Assembly (NCBI GenBank): GCA_002900995.3 | Contig: CM035308.1 | Coordinates: 4,363,053 to 4,427,052 of the forward strand | Direction: 5' to 3' | DNA length: 64,000 nucleotides | Source of the DNA: Ganoderma boninense | Lineage: Eukaryota > Basidiomycota > Agaricomycetes > Polyporales > Polyporaceae | Shown: piece by piece, positions 53,158-64,000 of the stretch | Position numbering within the stretch: the stretch's first letter is position 1 | Layout of the letters: each line of letters begins with the position of its first letter | Program-made: the position numbers and the translations under genes | The notes under the pieces: model-generated | The model's database searches: none | The model's input: the letters and a program-made list of their open reading frames with translations, nothing else | Told to the model about the DNA's origin: nothing

Positions 53158-54954
53158 ATGCTCAGACATACGTCGCAGGCGACCCGTGCGTATCCTACTC
53201 GAGTCACTCATTTGCTAACTCCGTCGCTCAGGCTTACATCTGGATCGCTTTCTGCAGGTATAGCACGGCCATTCCGTGCCAAGCTGCCGCGTCGTTCCTT
53301 CGCCACGGTGCAAGACCCCCCCGTTCGTCGTTATGGTGGCTTGAAGGACCAGGACCGCATCTTCACCAACGCGTACTGCAGACACGACCACGGCATCAAG
53401 GGTGCTCAGGTGCGTAGCTTCGTGATCCGTCAGACGTTGTCCTCCGCCAACGAAGCGCCCCTTGCAGTCTCGCGGCGACTGGCACAAAACCAAGGAAATC
53501 CTTCTCAAGGGCGACTCTTGGATCATCCAGACCATCAAAGACTCTGGGCTTCGCGGGCGTGGAGGCGCTGGGTTCCCGAGTGGCCTCAAGTGGAGTTTCA
53601 TGAACAAGCCAATTGGGAGAAGGACCCTCGGTGCGTAAACCTGCCCTGCCACCTTTCACGTCTTCCAACCCATTCGCCATAGTCCTCGCTATCTCGTCGT
53701 CAACGCTGACGAGGGTGAGCCCGGAACCTGCAAGGACCGTGAAATCATGCGTGGCGACCCCCATAAGCTTGTCGAGGGCTGCCTCGTTGCCGGCCGCGCC
53801 ATGAACGCTAACGCCGCCTACATCTACATCCGTGGCGAGTTCTACCAGGAGGCCTCTCACGTACAGCAGGCCATCAACGAGGCGTACAAGGCCGGCTTCC
53901 TCGGCAAAGACGCCTGCGGGACCGGCTACTCGTTCGACGTGTACCTTCACCGCGGCGCGGGAGCATACATTTGTGGGGAGGAGACTGCGCTTATCGAGTC
54001 CCTCGAGGGCAAACAGGGCAAGCCGCGTCTCAAGCCTCCGTTCCCCGCCGACGTCGGCCTTTTCGGTTGCCCCACGACTGTCGCCAACGTCGAGACCGTC
54101 GCGGTCGCCCCTACCATCTGCAGGCGTGGTGCACCATGGTTTGCCGGTTTCGGGCGGGCGCGGAACCAGGGCACGAAGCTGTTCTGTATCTCCGGTCACG
54201 TCAACAACCCTTGTGTCGTCGAGGAGGAGATGAGCATTCCGCTCAAGGACCTTATCGAGAAGCATTGCGGCGGTGTCCGCGGCGGTTGGGACAACCTCCT
54301 TGGTATCATTCCCGGTGGCAGTTCCGTCCCTGTCCTACCCATCGACAAATGCTCAGAAGTCTTGTACGTTTCCCTCTCTGTCCCTTTACCTGCCGTGTTT
54401 ACATCCTCGTTCCAGGATGGACTACGATTCTTTGAAGGACGCCCAGTCCGGTCTTGGTACTGGCGCCGTCATCGTCATGGATAAGAGCACTGACATCGTC
54501 AAGGCCATCGCCCGCTTCGCTCACGTACGTCTTCTCTTCGCTGCATTTTGCTCGCGTTATCCTAAGCGGCCATCACACTCGGCAGTTCTACAAGCACGAG
54601 TCGTGCGGCCAGTGCACGCCCTGCCGCGAAGGCACGACCTGGATGATGAACATGATGGACCGCTTCGCCGAGGGCCGCGGCCACCAGCGCGAGATCGACA
54701 TGCTGCTCGAGCTCACGAAGCAGATCGAGGGCCGCACCATCTGCGCGCTCGGCGACGCCGCCGCGTGGCCCATCCAGGGCCTCATGCGCCACTTCCGCCC
54801 CGAGGTCGAGAAGCGCATCGCCGACTTCCGCGCGGCCAACGGCCCCGTGCTCTTCGGCGGCAGGCTCAAGAGCCAGACGGACCCCACGCTTGCGCTCCCT
54901 GATAACCTGGGGTCGGACTTGCCGGAGGTGGCCCCGCCGAGCGCGTCGGCATAG
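53158..54954 (+). CDS. NDUFV1: NADH:ubiquinone oxidoreductase 51 kDa subunit (complex I, FMN/NADH-binding)
   Basis: Matrix-arm subunit that oxidises NADH, carrying FMN and Fe-S cluster N3. Exons 53,158-53,185, 53,258-53,409, 53,468-53,630, 53,683-54,363, 54,416-54,524 and 54,586-54,954, about 500 aa. A basic mitochondrial presequence is followed by the NADH/FMN loop [43 protein letters not shown], and the N3 ligands in [11 protein letters not shown] and TICALGD. Exon 3 needs one extra base at about 53,609-53,611: AAGCCAATTGG should read so that NWEKDPR is in frame, as it is in fragment 3. Given the gene's importance this is likely a base-call error. The only complete copy; five fragments and two exon 1 relics lie to the left. 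Confidence 0.93.
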
Positions 54955-55440
54955 TGCGGATCTGGGGACATGCGAGTAGACGGTAGTGCGTGCGGTCGTG
55001 TGCGTCGTCGACGAATATACATACCAGCTTCTATCTCAAGCTTGTTCGATCTCTCGTCTCGAGTTCACCGGTCGAGGAGTCGAAGACCTCGGGACTATCT
55101 CGCCGTCTGCTACAGATTTCGAGATTCTGCTTAGCGCTTGAGCGATGCTAGAGATATGAGGAGCGCAGTTGAGATGTTCGAGTCCATGCCGCAGCGCTGC
55201 GATATCGAAGAGAAGGATGCTGGGGGCGGCCTCAGCGGGCCGAGGGCTCCGACGTCGGAGTCAATTGCGCTAGAGGTCGATTGTCGTCGATTGTCCGCTC
55301 CTCCAGCGCAACTTCCGAACTCCGTTTATCGCGATTTCGAACAGATGTTTCGGACAGTCTTACGCCTTTTGACAGCTGCACCCAAATCCTCTCGTACCCA
55401 AGTGAAGAGCTTGGGTCGAGCTCAACGCGGACTTCACAGG
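54955..55440. other. Intergenic (55.0-55.4 kb)
   Basis: 3' flank of NDUFV1 and 5' flank of the aminotransferase. No gene seen. Confidence 0.5.
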
Positions 55441-56951
55441 ATGGTCGGATTTCGCCTTTCTCAAGCTACGCTTTCGACTGGTCGACCCCCGTATGTTGTC
55501 CTTCCCGTCGCCGAAGTAGATCAAAATCTAACGTCTAGTTGTTTTTCTCCCACCTACTAGGATCCCGCAGGCATATGCATGGGCAGATGCTTATGCTGCG
55601 ACGGATGATCGTCCTCTGCTGGACATGTCCCAAGGAGTACCTGGCGTCCCCCTCCCCAGATTTTCCTGGACGCGCTTGGGAAGGCCGCTGCTTCTCCGGG
55701 AAGCTGCGGGTACCTCCCTAATGCTGGGGAACCTGCGCTACGGGAGGCGATGGTGCAGGAAATGAAGGTGCGCTACGGCGGCGATGCGGATATCACGCAG
55801 GACGACATCGCGATCACGGCCGGCTGCAACCTCGCGTTCGTCGCCGCTGCAGCGACTCTGGTCGACTCGGGAGACGGGGTCATCATCCCCGTGCCATGGT
55901 AATGTTCTCATGACCGTTTTTTTTCTCAGATAGAAGGTATCTGATGTTACCGTGGACAACACAGGTACTTCAACCACGAGTCAGCGGAGTCTCTCTCTTC
56001 GAGCACCGATTCTGAGTCTGACTATATACCATACCAGAATGACGCTGACGATGCTTGGCGCAAAGCCTGTCTTCCTTCACACTTCTGCGGAAGAAGGCTT
56101 CTTGCCGTCACCTGAGCGTTGCGCCGCCTTGATTACCTCGAAGACCAAAGCGATCGTTCTAGTCTCCCCCAACAACCCGGTGCGTCTTGCGAGCATGACC
56201 GTCAGTTCCTACGGTTGACGCCATCTCTCAAGACGGGTGCCATATACCCACCGAGCCTCATCGCCGCCTTCGCGAAGCTCGCGCGGAAAGCACAACGTCG
56301 CGCTCGTTCTGGACGAGACGTACCGCGATTTCATCACCTCTGGTGTTCCGCACCGCCTCTTCTCCCCTCGCACCAGCAGCGGACTCCCCTCGGACAGCGA
56401 TCTGCCGCGGACTGGGACTGGCGCACGACGTTCATCCACCTGTTCTCCTTCTCCAAGTCGTACTGCATCCCCGGGCACCGGCTCGGCCTCATCTGCACGT
56501 CGCCCGACATCATTCCCTCTCTGAACAAAGTGCTCGACAACATGCAGATCTGTGCCCCGCGGCCGCCGCAGGTCGCGCTCGCGCCCCTCGTTCCCACGCT
56601 GCGCCCGTTCGTCCAGGAGACTGCAGCTGCCGTAGCTCACCGCCACACGCTGTTCCGGGAGCACCTCCCTGCGCGGTGGAAGATCGGTTCGCAGGGAGGA
56701 TACTACGCCTTCGTGCGGCACCCGTTCGCGGGCGTGCATGCGAACGAGGTGTGCAGGCGGCTGGCGCAGGAGGTGGGGGTGGTGACACTCCCGCGGGGTT
56801 CTTCGGACCTCGGGCTGAAGATGATGCGGTCGTGAGAGAGGAAGATCGGTGGATCAGGTTCTCTGTGGCGAACGTAGACGACAGGAAGGTCGAGTTGGTA
56901 TGTCGGCGACTGGGAGAGAGCGAGACGCAGTTCGGATGGCCACTAGACTAG
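55441..56951 (+). CDS. PLP-dependent class I/II aminotransferase
   Basis: Fold-type I transaminase. Exon 1 55,441-55,490, then IPQAYAWADAY, DMSQGVPG, GYLPNAGEPALREAM, ITAGCNLAF, PVPWYFNHE, SPNNPTG (Asn contacting PLP), LDETYRDF (Asp for the pyridine N), SFSKSYCIPGHRLG (Schiff-base Lys) and WIRFSVAN (carboxylate Arg). Introns have GT-AG ends; one splits NNP from TGA. Four single-base frame slips are needed (about 55,650 in a C-run; 56,287 AAA; 56,408 CGG; 56,793 CGCGGGG), all next to short homopolymers. The motifs are otherwise complete, so base errors are likelier than decay. Substrate not predictable. Confidence 0.85.
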
Positions 56952-57089
56952 TGTAAATGTAGACACGAAAGAAATCGGTATACAGTGAATAGAGGCTGGC
57001 GTAAAACTCAGCATCGAGATGCTTGCGAGGCAACACTTGATCGAACAGGAGTGACCAGAAGTAGGCGGGGGAGAAAGATGCAAAAAAGT

Positions 57090-57176
57090 GGACCCTCCGA
57101 GAATCGAACTCGGGACCCTTGCATGACATATGGTAACCTCATAAGTACAAAGCTCTACCGATTGAGCTAAGGGTCC
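57090..57176 (-). tRNA. tRNA-Ile(UAU) with a 15-nt intron
   Basis: Cloverleaf on the minus strand: acceptor GGACCCT/AGGGTCC, D-arm GCTC/GAGC, anticodon stem TTGTA/TGCAA, T-arm CCGAG-TTCGATT-CTCGG. The anticodon read from the 5' side is TAT, and the intron (57,125-57,139) sits after position 37 as in eukaryotic nuclear tRNA genes. Position 37 is G, unusual for a tRNA reading A-starting codons. Isotype is therefore somewhat less certain than the tRNA call. Confidence 0.85.
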
Positions 57177-57360
57177 TCAGCTCGTTCTCAGGCAGCTTAC
57201 CTATACGATGATTTGGCACCGATGAGGGTCAACGCGTCGCGCTTGGGCGTCGGCTCTGTCGGTTCGTTACTTGCATCTGTCCTCTCCGTCCTCTCTTCCC
57301 CTGTCGCTCTCTGGGGAAAGGACTGGCCTTGTTTACTTCTTACTGAAGGAGTTGAAGAAT

Positions 57361-59086
57361 ATGATTCAAACAGGCCTCATCCGCGACGCACACAATGATC
57401 TGGTCACCGACGCGTCCTACGACTTCTATGGCCTCCATCTCGCCACCTGCAGCCTTGACCAGAGGTAAGTATTCATTTTCGGACATTCCCCTCTGGGTAA
57501 GGTCTCTGAATGGCCTTACATGCATTCCTCAGAGTGAAGGTGTGGCAACTCGACGAAAGCACTGGCTCTTGGTCTCCCGAACACGACTGGAAGGTGCGTG
57601 CACGCAAGCAATCCAATCCATTCATGTCTACTCACCAGCTCGACCCTCTCACCCCTCGGCGCGTGCTATCTAGGCCCATGATGCCTGTCGTTTCAAAACT
57701 TAGCTGGGCGCACCCGGAATTCGGCACCGTCCTCGCCACCGCCTCCTTCGACCGCACCGTCAAGGTCTTGGGAGCAGGTCTCCGCCCCGGACCTAGACGG
57801 CGGCCAGCTCAACGGCACAGGTGCCGGTGGCTCGTGTTCGACGAGATGGGTCGAGCGCGCCATGCTTGTCGACGCCAAGGGCACCGTGCGCTCCGTCGAG
57901 TTTGCGCCCCAGCATTTTGGCTTGAAGTTGGTACGTCCCTCCCGCGCTCCCGAGCAACCCCCGCCGACGAGCGACTCGCGCTGCACAGGCTACCATCTCG
58001 TCCGACAACTATCTGCGTATATACGAGTGCCTCGAGCCGTCGTCCCTCTCTACATGGCAGCTCCTCGACGAGGTCGACGTCCTCTCCCTCCCCACGGCCA
58101 CCCCGACCTCGCGATCCACTGCGCACACCGTCACCGTCGCCACTCCGACCCAGACGTCTGCAACCATGGACGGGAACTCTGTGACCCTCGTGTCCAACGC
58201 TCTGCAGCAACAGGCACAACAAGGTCAAGTCCCCGGCAGACCAGGCCTGGGCACGCGCGAGGTCAGTCCGGCGGGCCCGTCGTCTCTCGCGATCGCTGAT
58301 ATTCCGCAGGCGGACGGCGGATGGAGTCTATCGTGGTGTAAGGACAGGTACTGGGGCGAGATCCTTGCTGCAGGCTGCGGCATCGACGGCATCGTTAAGG
58401 TGAGTGAGCCCTCTTTCGTCCTTCCCCATTTCCCCGTACCACGACCCTACGCCAACTCGCTCTCCTATCTTGTCCCCAAGATCATCCAAGTATCGCCGTC
58501 CCACCGACCAACGACGGTCCTCAGCCTCAACCCCTCCCCGGGCGCGGCGGCAACGTCAACAACATCAACGACGACGACGGCAACGGCAACCAAAACGGCG
58601 GCGGGCAGCGACGGCGAGCCCTCCAAGGCGTTCGCGGTCACATCCGTCGCGTGGGCGCCGTCTTGCGGGCGGTCGTACCACCTCGTCGCCACCGGCTCGC
58701 GCGACGGCCACGTGCGCATATGGCGCGTGAAGCCGCCCACGCCGAGCGAGGACCTGGACGGCGGCGAGGACGCGGAGGGGCCCGAGAAGTGGTCTGCGAG
58801 CATCGTGGGCGACTTTGACGACCACAAGTCCGCGGTGGGCAGGGTCGAGTGGAATATCACCGGGTGCGTTGTGATTTTGCGGAGTGAAGGTTTGGTTGGA
58901 GGACGGAATACTGACGCGTTCCACCCGATGCGCAGGACGATCCTCTCGTCGGCTGGGAACGATGGGCGTGTGCGGTTGTGGAAGATGACGGCCGGGAACG
59001 TGTGGCGGCCCGCGGGGCATATCAGTGTCGAGCAGGCGGAGGAGCAGCAGGGCGAGATGGATGCGGAAATGGCTGTTGAGGACTAA
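57361..59086 (+). CDS. SEH1: Nucleoporin SEH1 (WD40, Nup84/SEACAT complexes)
   Basis: WD40 protein with the SEH1 order: [144 protein letters not shown]. It acts in the Y-shaped nuclear pore subcomplex and in the TORC1-regulating SEA complex. Thr/Ala-rich and other loops lengthen it. About six introns. Two indels are needed: near 57,678 (HDA-PVVSKLSW) and near 57,770 (TVKVW reads TVKVL). Start: ATG at 57,361, six residues before the conserved RDAHNDLV. Products of both sites are standard, so the gene is probably functional. Confidence 0.85.
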
Positions 59087-59429
59087 GTCGGCGTTGTACG
59101 GAGTACGATGTGGGTGTCCACCTTGTGTTGATGAGGCGGTCAGCCGTTCGCGTGTGGTGGATTCTACTTGCAAAGACGGTGCGAAAAGGAGACGGAGGTA
59201 TATTTCCAAGCAGGCGAACAACGATGATAACAAACGAAACGCGAATAACGATAGCGATGCTCACGAGCAATGCAGCAACAGACTGGTACGGACACAGCAG
59301 GACGAAACGAGAAAACGGGGGGACAGACAACGGGATATCATCGAGGCGGGCGGACGAGATAGGTCTTGGCACTGTGTTCTTGGGGTGTGGGCATGCGGCG
59401 ACGTCGAGTCTGAACGAAAACACGCACCT

Positions 59430-59699
59430 GGTAGTCCATAGATAGTAGGCTACCCCAAAGCTCGCCATCGTGGCGCACGCCAGCAGCACAACGAGCACGG
59501 CCATGCGCTTCTCATACGACGCGGGAATGAACTCGCTCGCGGGCCCTCCATTCGCATTCGCGCGCGCTTGGGTCTTGGACGTCTGGAGACGGGAGGCGGG
59601 CTTGCGTGTGGGCGGGGCGCGCATGCGGTACGAGCCCTTCTCGAGGGAGATGGAGGGGGATGCTTGGGCGATGCGGGATGACGGGACGCGGAAGGGCAT
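59430..59699 (-). CDS. Small basic protein with one membrane helix (5' exon)
   Basis: Starts MPFRVPSSRIAQ; Ser/Arg/Pro-rich N-terminus, then a conserved-looking FIPASYEKRMAVLVVLLACATMASF segment with a single hydrophobic helix ending AYYLWTTR. The size and the helix near the C-terminus recall small inner-membrane proteins of mitochondria, but I cannot name it. A GTGCGTG donor follows at about 59,430; the next exon is unclear. Divergent promoter side faces the 60 kb gene. Confidence 0.5.
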
Positions 59700-60203
59700 G
59701 GTGGAGGTCGTGTGGCTGGACTGAGGCGGGCGGGGTACTGCAGCACATGGTTTGGATTGAGATAATGGTTTGAAAGACGACAAAGAGATGCTCGCTCACT
59801 GCGTTTTGAAGCGGTCGAGCGCAGAAATCGACCGAGCACACAAGGTCAAGCGCACGCCGACGTTGGGCACCGGGATCCGCGAGATCGTCCACCGACAACG
59901 GGGAAACTTGGACAAATCCTGGCGAGGGGATCCCAGACCGTTGCTGAACGAGAGGTCGCGCTGATGGACCGCAGACCAGGACGGGTCGGACGAGGACGAG
60001 GATGATGGGACGAGACAACCCCACAAAACGAGCGCCTTCATCACCGCCGACTTCCTCGAGTCGGCCCGCCCTCCTCGCGTCGACTTCCGAAAACACTGAT
60101 ATTCCAAAAATCCACGAACATTACATGTACAGTATGGTACATCCACCGATCCGAGACGCCTCGCGCTAGGTGAGCCACACTCATTTCGCCGTCCTACACC
60201 CCC
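59700..60203. other. Intergenic (59.7-60.2 kb)
   Basis: 5' region of the small membrane protein gene and 3' flank of the phosphoesterase gene. Long frames here have no domain features. Confidence 0.45.
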
Positions 60204-61524
60204 CTAATTAGGCCCCCGAGTCAACGACTCTCGGGCGACGGCAACGTACTCCCCCTCTTCACCCCAGCTGCCCATCTCGCAGATCTGGATCTCGTCGACT
60301 GGGCACTCTCCCAGGTCGACACGGATGGGTGGCCTCCTGCCTCTCTCTGCCTTGCTCGAATCCGCGACATCATCCTGCACCAGGATGGCCTTCAGGGCGT
60401 CCGATGCGAGGATGGACTGGTACGAGAACGGGAAGCGCCACTTCAACGCTGGCTTGCGATAGACAGTATTGATGACCGTGCAGTGGGTCTGTCGACAACG
60501 GTCAGCACACCCCAGTGTCCACACGAGAGCGACGAGGTGCGTATCGGCATACCTTGAGAGGGCGGTCTTCGTCGACGAGAAGCCCGGCCGCCTTGAACAT
60601 GCTCTGGACGAGCTCTGTGGCCGCGACCGGCGTCGCCAAATTCGCTGAGCGACTCTAGGAACGGCACCGAGAAGAGGAACGAGAACGCACTGCCGACTTC
60701 CTCGAGCTTCTTCAGGCCCTCGCCCTCGGTGGGCCCGACCCACATGACGTGCGCCCTCGCGCGCGGTCCCCGGCCTCCGGCTTCATGATGTCCAGGCTGT
60801 TCAGCGGGACGCGGAACGTGTTGCCCCCGAGCAGCTCTGTGATCTTGGGCTTCACCTCGCGCAGCAGCTTCTTCGCTGCATCGAGGGTTCGGGGCGCCTT
60901 CCCCGCCGCGGACGGCTCCTCGAGGTCGAGCGACATGACGCCGAGCGTGAAGTGCAGGCGGCGAGCGGGGACGACGATCGTGGCGTCGAGGCCGGGTATG
61001 GCGGGCTTGGCGTCGAGGAGGGCGTTTGTGAATTCGGAGACGGTGTCTCGGAGCGCTTCGTTGTGTCCCTGTTGGCACGAGTCAAGAGCTAGTGTTCCAA
61101 TCGAGCTATAGAGACAAAGAATGACGCACAAGTGGGATGCAGATGACTGCATGTGGAACGGAGCTCGAAGTCAGAGAGTGATGGCTTGGGAAGCGGACGG
61201 ACACGCACAATGGGTAAGCCGGGGCCTGGGAGGCTGGGGCTCCCTGTAGTACGGCGTCCAGGGAGGGCGAACTGCCATCTGGGGAGCGAGGACTACAGTG
61301 CCGGGCTGAAAGTTGCTGTACCCACCGACGAATCCTCCCGCCATGGCTCCACCGCGGTAGTAGCCGCCTCCGCCTCCGCCTCCGCCTCGTCCACGCCCAC
61401 CACGACCGCGTCCACGACCTCTACCACCTCGTCCTTGACTGCGCTCAGACGACTGTGTGGTACGCTCTTCGTGAACCGACGGATCTCCTGAAGTGCTAGT
61501 GCCAGTGCTCGTTGTGTCGCTCAT
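60204..61524 (-). CDS. 2H phosphoesterase of the AKAP7/ASCC1-like type with an RGG-rich N-terminus
   Basis: N-terminal Gly/Arg repeats (GRGGRGRGRGRGG) like RNA-binding RGG boxes, then PRLTHFICIPLGHNE, FTNALLDA, RRLHFTLGVMSLDLEEP (first HxT), and after two introns THCTVINTVYRK (second HxT), ending CPVDEIQICEMG. Two HxT motifs define 2H phosphoesterases, and the order fits the AKAP7-NLS/ASCC1 domain. A tiny exon between two short introns supplies ICIPL. Two to three single-base slips (about 60,757, 60,635) are needed. An in-frame upstream ATG at about 61,635 would add a basic leader; the inner start is preferred. Confidence 0.7.
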
Positions 61525-61639
61525 AGTGTCGGAGGAGTGTCTGTTCGAGATGGGAGTGTGTGTGTGAGGTGGATGTGGATGAGATGCTGGCGAACGGCGG
61601 CGACTAAGTAGTCGTACCGCAGTCGCTGTGAACATGGAC

Positions 61640-64000
61640 AACTTGTGCAGAGCAGCTCCAAAGCATCCTCGGAAATGAAGACAAACGCCAACTCGATCGA
61701 CTTCAGCTTCGACCCGGGCCGGCGTGCCGGGTGGTGCTTTTGGCGGGAGATCGAGATCGTCGCGTAAGCATGTGGCTAACTTTCAACGTTTGAACGGTGT
61801 TGTATCTTCTCGAGCCCTAAGATGGCAATTGATGGTATAACTATAAGGATCCATGCGAAGGTGAATAACGTTGTGCTGTCGATTAGGTTCAGGAGCTGCG
61901 GAAGACACGATTCGGAGCCGTCGATGGTCAATTCATTTCATTCGGACCGAGCTTGTGCTGCGACCATAGTCTCCTGCAGCACGATACGTAGTACAGAATG
62001 TCGCACACCCAGCCCTTGCTTATCTAGCGGGATATACACATTGTTGTCAAGGCCGGCAACTCCTGCGTCCGTGATCCTCCACCGTCATACTAAGTATGCC
62101 TGACGCACTTCCGCCTTCAATGCCCGAGCGCAACCCGAGCGGTACTCCACACGGCGTAGACTCACCGTCTTTAGGCGACCTGTCGTTGTGCAACAGGCGT
62201 GGCGTCCGCGATACGCCTGACGAACAGCCTCTCCGATAGAGCGGCGAAAATGCTACGGGAGGGTTTTAGTCATAGAACTAAGCACGGTGGGGGGTTAGCT
62301 TAGACAAATCTAGGAAGGGGCGGGATCGTCGCAGCCAAGAGAAGCGGGAAATTGAACCGTCATTTGGGTGCATTTGGCTTGCGTTTGGCTAAGGAAAGCG
62401 GAAAGGGTAAACAATTCATCCGAGCTTGGGTCGGATTATTGGCTAGACCGCGGCTATCGTTACGTTTCGAAGGCGCCGTGTACGTCGGAAGGTGCAAACG
62501 AGACGTTGACACCGCCCAGTTGGGTCAACTCACCGGCTCAAATAGCCTGATGCACGAGAACGTATGGTACCGAGGGACCTGTGAAGGCTTTCAGATTTGT
62601 GCACAAGTGACGGATCCCGAGAACGTTCATAGAGGGATTCGCGTCTATCGAAGACGTGCGGCACGTCGGCGGCCCAGGCGTAGTAGAGATCTTGAATGTC
62701 TTGGTGAGGACGTATATATCTACGCACGGTCTGGTCACGGAGTTCTGATAGATCACCATGAGATGCGCCTGGACTTAACTTATCTGCCAGCAGTCTCACT
62801 TGAGTCTCACTTGGGAAACGTGGACGAGACGTCGGTTGGTTGGTGGTGTGAACTTCTGAGGACTTATGCCGTACTTGCCGGAGCCGAGAAACATGGGGAC
62901 CACTGCCACCAGGGCCGTGCGTCTCATGATTGCCTTCGTTCCCCGAGGGTCCGAGCGTCACGGCGTGCTGCGACAAATAAGAAAAACAACGTACTTATTG
63001 ATCAGCGACGCGTCTAGATGGACAGGGAGCGTCGTATAACATCCGACGACATGGGACGCACCTCAGGCGTTCCGAACGCAGGGAGTCACAGTGTACAGGC
63101 GTTGGGTGGCAACGGTGAACAGTTGGGCGACAAGGGGTGGCTACGGGAAGTGACCGGGCACACTCGGGATCAGAAAGGGCAACGAAGGCCGTCGAGAGTT
63201 CGCACGAGGACGTCGGAGCTTGGTGAGCGTTGAGGCCTTGAGGCTTTGAGTTTGGGGATATCCTAGCCGCGTGGTGGGCAAGCAGTGTCGCCGAACGGGG
63301 CGGATGGAGTGGCTGGATAGCGCCGGATATCCAGATTATCAAAGAGGGGACGGCGGACAAGGAGGTACTTAAGTACGAGCAGAGGATACTTACCAAGGCG
63401 CGGATGTCCGATGTCGTGTCGGGATTGCTGATGAATTGGCAGGTCGGGAGAACAGGGTCGGACTGAGTGGCTGGTGCCAAGCAAACCGGAGAGGGCGTGA
63501 TCAGGAAAGGGTTCATGTGGAGACGGCGGGGCGGGGACTCAAGATGGCTAAATTCATGAGTATTTCGAACTGCTGACTTGTGTGGTAAGTAGTGCGGAAG
63601 AGAGGTGAGACGATGAAAGATTGAGGGAGAGGATGGAGGAGATTGGGCAGTGTATGGTGGATTAATGCGATCGCATGAGGCTGAAGGAGGCGGAGAAGAG
63701 TTGCCGATCGAGCAGTGCTGTTCGTGTTGAGAAAATGCGAGAGATCAGGAACGAGCGCGGGAGCAGTCATCCGTGGTGTCTCGCGGGCTTCTTTTGCCGC
63801 TATATGCGCTTGTATGCGCCGGCATTGTATGCATGCTTGTCGGCGGGTCTGGAGCGGGAGGGCAATGAAAGAGAGGATGGATGGGAGAGTCGAGGGATGC
63901 GAGGGGGAAGAGGGGTTGCACGGAGGCAAGGGACGTTGGAGGATGTGGGGACAGGGGATCGGGGAGGGGATCTGGGGACGGGAGCCGAGAAATGGATTGA
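61640..64000. other. No supportable gene (61.6-64.0 kb)
   Basis: Several long overlapping frames on both strands (for example 62,352-63,017 plus; 62,995-63,516 and 63,513-63,929 minus), but none shows a recognisable domain, intron pattern or paralogue in the window. Pyrimidine-rich on the minus strand near the end, which might be the 5' region of a gene beyond the window. Confidence 0.4.

Noticed and set aside
62352..63017. 221-codon plus-strand gene
   Set aside because: No domain, no paralogue, overlaps an equally long minus-strand frame; not supportable.
62995..63929. Two minus-strand frames near the window end
   Set aside because: Low-complexity Pro/Ser/Leu content, no motif.
1..64000. 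CRISPR arrays, bacterial operons, ribosome binding sites
   Set aside because: Spliced genes and an intron-bearing nuclear tRNA show a eukaryotic nuclear locus; no spaced short repeats seen.

Overview
This window looks like nuclear DNA of an Agaricomycete (mushroom-forming basidiomycete). Genes are GC-rich and carry many 50-65 bp GT-AG introns with CTRAC-type branch sites. There is a fungal-type LINE with RNase H, CYP63-like P450 remnants, a nuclear complex I gene with a mitochondrial presequence, and a tRNA gene with an intron after the anticodon. I worked by reading; no searches were run.

From 0.5 to 53 kb the window is a birth-and-death cluster of one small protein kinase-like family (about 290-315 aa, normally 5 exons). 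I count 20 loci in three subfamilies: I (7), II (9 including a remnant) and III (4). Ten look intact: I-1, I-3, II-a, II-c, II-f, II-g, II-h, III-1, III-2 and III-3. The others are broken by frameshifts, a nonsense codon, a lost splice site, truncation, a 7.2 kb LINE (II-b) or a 1.07 kb miniature LTR element (III-4).

Many kinase copies sit head-to-head, about 170-210 bp away, with a 5' fragment of the complex I 51 kDa subunit gene (NDUFV1/nuo51). Only the last copy, next to kinase II-h at 53 kb, is full length. Several fragments are followed by CYP63-like P450 debris, so the copied unit was kinase - shared promoter - NDUFV1 5' part - P450 part. A second recurring partner is a small protein of about 115-135 aa (copies at 25.7, 34.4, 40.0 and 49.8 kb). 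Each copy is convergent with a kinase, and the stop codons lie about 210 bp apart in all four pairs. This kinase plus small-protein pair is the best candidate here for an undescribed system.

From 53 to 61.6 kb the DNA is ordinary housekeeping sequence: NDUFV1, a class I/II aminotransferase, tRNA-Ile(UAU), the nucleoporin SEH1, a one-helix small protein and an AKAP7/ASCC1-like 2H phosphoesterase. Several of these conserved genes need 1-2 nt indel corrections to stay in frame. That suggests local consensus errors and calls for caution in calling kinase copies pseudogenes from a single indel. From 61.64 kb to the end I see no supportable gene.
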